This document shows positions 58,560 through 64,000 of a stretch of DNA of 64,000 nt, one piece after another (position 1 is the stretch's first letter; every line of letters starts with the position of its first letter). The translations under genes were made by a program, and so were the position numbers. Location of the stretch: NCBI RefSeq assembly GCF_005239225.2, contig NC_133300.1, positions 13,979,875 to 14,043,874 of the forward strand, in the 5' to 3' direction. The notes below the pieces were generated by a model. The model was not told the origin of the DNA. It saw only the letters and a program-made list of their open reading frames with translations, and ran no database searches. Source of the stretch: Populus alba (taxonomy: Eukaryota > Streptophyta > Magnoliopsida > Malpighiales > Salicaceae).

Positions 58560-59930
58560 TTTGGCCACTCGACGGCGACATCCCTATTCCCTATTATTTC
58601 TTCTTCCTTTTTTATATTTTTCTAATCAACTTCCCTATTCTTTCAAGCTGGAAATATTTGAATGTGCTAACTAATTTCAAAGATCTTCATGCCCCACCAT
58701 AAGTTTTAAGTAAGTTATATTACGATATGTTCAATCGATCTTGGAATGAAAGAAAATCAAGAGTTGAGAATATATTTTCTAAAATTTATTGAATCTATTT
58801 GAATTTATAGTCCAGTTTTTTTTTTCTAAAATTTAATGGAAACAAATATTAAGTTCAATTGAGTTCATGATCCGGGTTTTGGGTTTATTTTTTTTATGTT
58901 AAAACTTGAATATATATTTAAGGGGAAAAACTATTGAACCTGATTGAGTTTATTGTTCGGGTCATGAGTTTAACGAGTTAAGCCACAATAACCAGACAAT
59001 TTGTTTTTTTGATATTGTTTTTTTTCTACTGGTAATTTTTATGTGTCCTTTCTAAATATTTTTTAAATTTATATTTTAATTAATATCTCTCATTTGTGGT
59101 TTTTTTGTTGATTTTTTATAGAGATTATTTTTTTATAGTATTGTTCGTATTTAATTTTTGAAAAAACTCATTCTAATTCATCAACAATTTTTTCTTTTAT
59201 CTTTTTGTATACAAGAATTTTATTTTAAAAATAAAAATATTTATTTTCAGATAAGATAATATGTATAACTTTGCATAATATATTTTTCCACTTTTATTTT
59301 ATTTAATTAATTTAATATGTGTGTTTATTTTTAATATCATTTGATTGAATAAAAATATTAATTTTAATAAAAAAATTCAAAAATACACAACCGGGTAAAT
59401 ATTTCATTTATTAACATAACTGAATCTTTTAATTTTATTTTTAGTTATCATCAGTACCTTTTTTTTCCATTATTAATTAACATAGTTGTCAATTTATTTG
59501 ATTACATGTATGCATAAGCTTTTTAATTTAAACTTTAAATTTTTTTATGTACATCAAAAAAGCATGCATTTACAATGTTTTTGTAAGAAAGAAAAATATA
59601 TAACCCACGATTTATACATCATCTTATTTGTTTTTTCATAAACAATTTGTAAAAAAACAAAAGGTCAGTGCGCATGGCCCTAACAAAATGGGCCAAGTAG
59701 GTTGACCTGGCTTGCTAGGTCCAGCAGCGCTTGGCTTTTGTTTTTGTTTTTATTTTATTAGTTTTATTTTTTAAAAAATTATTTTTTTTATATTTTTTTA
59801 TTTATATTTAGATCAATACCTTTTTTTTTATGTTATTTAAAGAGCCTCTTTGAACTGAAAATTATTTTTTAATTATTTTTTTAATTAGATCAATATATTT
59901 TTTTTTTTATATATTTACATCAATACCTTC
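58560..59930. repeat. AT-rich repeat blocks, no gene
   Basis: 58555-58690 is the TTATTTGGCCACTCGACGG block also at 33855. 59270-59760 matches 28010-28090 and 27345-27760, including the AT-rich DNA fused to peptide copy A. Confidence 0.55.
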
Positions 59931-60586
59931 ACGATAATTGCATACCATGGATGACAACTGCTTGAACCATTAGCAGCATGTAAAGCTTCCTTAGATTCAG
60001 TTTAAAAAATAACAATTTGGACCCAAACCATGGAATGTGGCTTGGAGTACTTGTTCATCTGCCAAATTGGTTGTGTAACCCAGAAAGCCAAGGCAACCAT
60101 GCTATCCATATCCCATTTTCACCACGAAAATAACTAATAAACGAGAAGCATGAAATCATTCTGAAGAACGGAAATGTAGAGAAACTTACAGTAAGTTGGT
60201 ATTAGTGATCGAGCAATGAAAATTGTTTTAAATGAGAGAAACATTGACTATATCATATTTTTTAAGCTTCAGGGGTGGCCATGGCCCCCTCTGTCTCCCT
60301 AGCCTCTGCAAGGGTTTGTGTGTGATTAAATCTTCTCTTTGACAACACTTTTCTTTATATCTATATATTGAATTCTCAACCACAAGAAACGTAATTTGAA
60401 GTTCAACGCAAAATATAATCTACCATGAGTATTATATGATTCAATTCAACACCCACTCGATTCCAATGGATAATAATGACAGTAGTAGAAAGGGAATTAA
60501 CAAGCTCCCTAAAAATAGGTACATATCACGAGCATGGAATAACTGCTGGTACATGAAAGAAACTACTAAAACAAAAAAAACTACTA
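59930..60586. repeat. 3' flank of peptide copy F, duplicated
   Basis: 59940-60210 matches 55830-56010 and part of 32020-32090; 60240-60586 matches 32100-32350 and 52920-53186. These are the sequences lying 3' of peptide genes throughout the window. Confidence 0.55.
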
Positions 60587-61109
60587 TCAGCCGCAAAAGC
60601 ACGGCCCCCGCGGCGGTTTAGGAGAACCCTTACCCACGTATTGGCAGATATATCCATATGATCCTTCTTCCCTTTCCTGTCATGATTCGTCTTCCTTTAC
60701 TGTCATGATTTTTCTTCCATTTATGAGTTGATTCCAGCATTATTGTTAGGAGAAATATCAGGGATGTAGCTAGAATCATTCTTGTAATCAATGCACTTCG
60801 TGTATATATATGTGATGGAATGTAATACAGAAAATATGATATATAATACAATCTTTCTCTGTCATTCTTTCTGAGTCTTCTTTTCTTCACCACGTCGTAT
60901 CGATTACCTCGGCCGCCACCAAACACTGCTTTATTAGGATCAAGAGGACCAAATCCGCCAAGGCGAGAGCTAAGAATCCTGTTGATTTCAGAATCCATCA
61001 TGAACTCCAAATCTAAGTTGGAATCAGCTATGGAGTACAAGGGGACGTGACAGTCCATTTCCGGCGGTGTAATACTAGCACCGCAACATTTTATGTTGAG
61101 CAGCATCAT
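60587..61109 (-). pseudogene. RALF/RISP-like peptide gene, copy F, interrupted by a solo LTR
   Basis: Closest to copy C: same shortened start (ATG 61109, reading MMLLNIKCCGAS), same core DLEFMMDSEINRIL, same LDPNKAVFGGGRGNRYD tail. After the RYD codons a 251-base LTR (60639-60889) breaks the frame, which then runs through the LTR and stops at 60630. The original last 15 or so codons and stop (60587-60638) remain on the far side. Without a signal peptide and with the insertion, it is a pseudogene. Confidence 0.8.
60639..60889 (+). mobile_element. Solo LTR, probably Copia, in peptide copy F; target duplication CCACG
   Basis: It starts TATTGGCAG (probably changed from TGTTGGCAG), ends TTCTTCA, and contains GTATATATATGTG as a TATA region. 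CCACG is at 60634-60638 and 60890-60894. Copy C has a single CCACG there (53234-53238 region), which shows the empty site. Short length and end sequences suggest Copia; orientation is inferred from the TATA position. Confidence 0.85.
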
Positions 61110-61270
61110 CAGCAACAATTAAATTATGTTTGTTTTGAAAAAAATTAAATTAAATTTATATTTTATATTTTATTTATATTAAATTAATAATTTTTAATAT
61201 ATTTTTCAATAAATTTAATATATTTTTAAATAAAAAATACTTTAAAAATAATTATTACTGCCCTTAAGAA

Positions 61271-61720
61271 TTAAAATGGACGGGGCTCGTTGGTAAGTAC
61301 CATTAAGCATTCAAAGGACCCAAACATATAATTTTGTTGTAAATCTATCCTCGTGAACATTTCAGAAAATGCCATACACTTTCCAATCTCAATCGTTAAT
61401 TTTGTATGAATCTGTGGCCATTGAATTTGCTTAGCCGAAGAAGTTAAGATCATAAATTCTATCATGTCGTAGATTTAAATTCCTAGATCTTAAAAAAATT
61501 CACATCAGATTTTGTGTATATTTGTTGTTTTAAAATGGCTTTGAGATTATATTGAGAATTAAAAATAAGGATTTAAAAAAATGTTAATGCCAGCCATTGC
61601 CAGAACGCAAGGAGGTCGCCCATCTATATCTTTGTTTTCTAAAAGGCTACTGGGCCTGGAGAAAGACCTGGGCGAGCATGAACATTGGGCCTAGCGTGAC
61701 TGGGCTCAACTCCAAGGCCT
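61271..61720. repeat. Three-copy repeat near peptide genes, copy 3
   Basis: Close match to 53529-53960, keeping the same 64-codon - strand frame (61271-61465). Confidence 0.55.
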
Positions 61721-61879
61721 ATTTATTTTATTTCAATACTTAATTTAATTTAATATTTTAATTTATAAAATGTATCATAAATCTTGTATAAACCTTTTAA
61801 AATTTTTTATAAATTTTACATTAAAATTTTATGAATTTTCAAGGAAAAAATACATATAAGAAAACAAATATTGTTTTTA

Positions 61880-63000
61880 AACTAGCACACTAAATTAAAA
61901 ATATTAGCTAACAACACAATTTAAAAAAGAATTTATACCATGTAGCAATATCATACACACTAAATATTGCATACTCCTCCGCGGCGGTTTAGGAGAATAT
62001 CATATACACTAAATATTGTTTTTTAAACTAGCACAGTAAATTAAAAATTTATACCATATAGCAATATCATAGACACTAAATATTGCATGCTCCCATGGAT
62101 AGCAACTTTTGGGCTAAAAAACAGCCCCCCGCACACATTCATTTCCAGACATATTACACAACACACCAACAATCACTCCTATAAGAGTTCTATTTCACTT
62201 ATAATCTCTAAGACATTTTCAATTATGCATAAACATTCAATGTTACAAGAAATCAAACCATATATACATCCCATTCATGTCTTTTCTTTAACACTCACAG
62301 TACATAAAGTTTACATACCCTACCAAAAATCCCCTTCAAACACCCTCCCTCGAGTCTACACACTAACTAACATGCCATTTGACAAGAATTTGAATTACTT
62401 GCCCAAACTCTTACATTCATAATTTCTTTAAACCACATGAAATAAAGAATTTTATATAACTTACTAGAATCCCACTTCTCTTGAATTTACTAAGACTTTT
62501 TCATCAAAAATAAACACAAAATCGCAAGAAATTTTCTTATTTTCTCAACTAACTCGCAAGACTCTTTCCCCAATTAGCTAGTAGCTTTTTTATCTTATTT
62601 TTTAATTGTTCTCTTTTGTCCAAAATTACCACCACCTAGCAAAATTCAAAATATTTAAACTCGAGAGTCTCAACATATTCTATCCTATCAAATTTAATTA
62701 AATTTCTTTTAGAATTCTAATTATCAATTTTAGAAATTTCAACTTGGGGGTTTACACTTTACCTAAGTTAATCACAGAGATAATAATAAGTTTTCATGGT
62801 TTATATACTCTTTACCGATACCTAAACAATTTTGGGTTCATATGTCTATGTAATTTTTTTAGGTTTATTTAGTTAAAAAAAAATGAATAAAGATTTTATT
62901 TTTATGTTTGTAAATAAATTTTTTAGATGACATATTTTATATCATGCTATAAAATTGATAATACAATTATATAGCAAATTTATTTTTTAAAAAGATTGTA
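61880..63000. repeat. Duplicated flank block, second copy
   Basis: Matches 54130-55640 in order but lacks the MITE-like piece and has about 200 extra bases (62160-62360). CCGCGGCGGTTTAGGAGAA is at 61979-61997. The 111-codon frame at 62087-62422 is not conserved in the first copy. Confidence 0.6.
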
Positions 63001-64000
63001 ACACCCCGTAATTTAATACATTCATACATTCGTAAAAGAACTTCAAACCTTAATTTTTTTTAAAAATGAGTATTTTTTTTTTCTCCCGCCTAACTTATTA
63101 GAGACTTGCTGAAATTTCTGCTAAAATTTGGCAAAGTTTCCCTTATATCTGGAGGTCCCAAGTCATCGACAATCATCCTGTATAATTATACTTATTTATC
63201 AATCATATCATAATCATATAGAACCTTAACAACACATTATTCATGGAATGTTCATTTTTTTCTTGTTAACGCACATAATTCATAATAAATGGAAGTAAAC
63301 AAATATTAAGATTACAAATACAAAATAGTACAATTTATATCCTAACATGTCATATAAAAAGAGTACTATTACATATCAAATCATTTAATTCCTTAAAGAT
63401 AAAATACATCAATGTTCATTTTCTTCTCCAATCATATAAAAAGAGTCTAAAGGACCTAAAACACTACTCCAAGCGTGAATGTGAAGGACCTGAAATTTCA
63501 TCATGTATAGAATAACTATAGCAAGAATAAAATATAGCATAGAAGAAAAACCACACAATACATGTACATGTAATTAAACATATATTCAACGATACGCAAT
63601 CATAGTTCTTTGAAATTCTCATTTAACCTTCTATTATTACATCTCTATTTATCATTCCTGGAATCACTCAACATTTTCATTTTGTGTCTTGTTTCACCTC
63701 TCGAGCACATTTAATTCGTAATAATATCTACCATGTGATTTGTAATACCCTCAATTTAATTTATGTAATATTTGTAGAAAAATTAGGAATTTTCTTTTAT
63801 TTTTCACCATAAACTCTAATAAATTTTCTATAGACATATCCTTTAACTTTGGTTATTTGAGATGACTTCTCGATTACCAAGCTTTATAGTTTGCTTGTAA
63901 AGTTTACACCTTTTGCCACCTTGATCCCCATCTTAATGGAAACCAAGTAATCACATAAATAATTTAGGGCTTCCTCAATTCCTGATCAAATTCATTACCA
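63001..64000. other. AT-rich sequence at window end, no gene seen
   Basis: TGTAACACCCCGTAATTT (about 62998) and TGTAATACCCTCAATTT (about 63741) look like LTR starts of plant Gypsy elements, but no ends are visible in the window. Confidence 0.3.

Noticed and set aside
1..64000. tRNA or rRNA genes
   Set aside because: No cloverleaf with box A/B and no rRNA core sequence was recognised by eye; only tRNA-derived primer sites and a SINE 3' end are present.

Overview
The window looks like nuclear DNA of a flowering plant, most likely a Salicaceae tree (Populus or a close relative). It is AT-rich and repeat-rich. Its intronless receptor kinases are close to Arabidopsis FERONIA, and there is an Au-like SINE, many nested LTR retrotransposons and a small secreted-peptide family. 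The genus is an inference; no organellar, bacterial or viral genes were seen.

Two gene families matter. The first is a pair of FERONIA-type (CrRLK1L) receptor kinases on the + strand, at 11420-14127 and 34979-37665. Each carries single-base frameshifts: the first at the end of the kinase domain, the second in the malectin-like ectodomain. A third, body-less copy of the receptor promoter lies at about 23505-23640. The second family has six copies plus a fragment of a small secreted-peptide gene on the - strand (27187, 32367, 53187, 56316, 56869, 60587, and a scrap at 58453-58535). All six copies share the core DLEFMMDSEIN(R/M)IL, which resembles the pro-region of RALF precursors, but their C-termini differ. 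One copy (56316-56648) ends in a four-cysteine, RALF-like tail, another ends in a three-cysteine tail, and three end in Gly-rich tails without cysteine. FERONIA-type kinases are known receptors for RALF peptides, so this may be a linked peptide/receptor cluster. The copies at 32367-32660 and 56316-56648 look intact; the others are truncated or interrupted.

Layout: 1-6665 is a non-coding LTR retrotransposon (left end cut by the window). 7380-9140 is a decayed Ty3/Gypsy pol. 11.3-14.1 kb is receptor copy 1. 15.7-23.4 kb is a direct duplication of non-coding repeats. 23.6-26.4 kb is a decayed gag-bearing element split by a solo LTR with an ATCAC target duplication. 27-34 kb holds peptide copies A and B in duplicated AT-rich blocks, a foldback inverted repeat and a SINE. 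35-37.7 kb is receptor copy 2. 38.5-51.7 kb is a nest: a complete 10.3-kb non-coding LTR element (duplication ACTAT) inside a solo LTR (duplication ACAAC) inside an older dispersed repeat. 52.9-63 kb holds peptide copies C-F in duplicated blocks, and copy F carries a solo LTR. 63-64 kb is AT-rich DNA with no gene seen.

All family calls are by eye. Frameshifts could be biological or sequencing errors; only reads or transcripts can tell.
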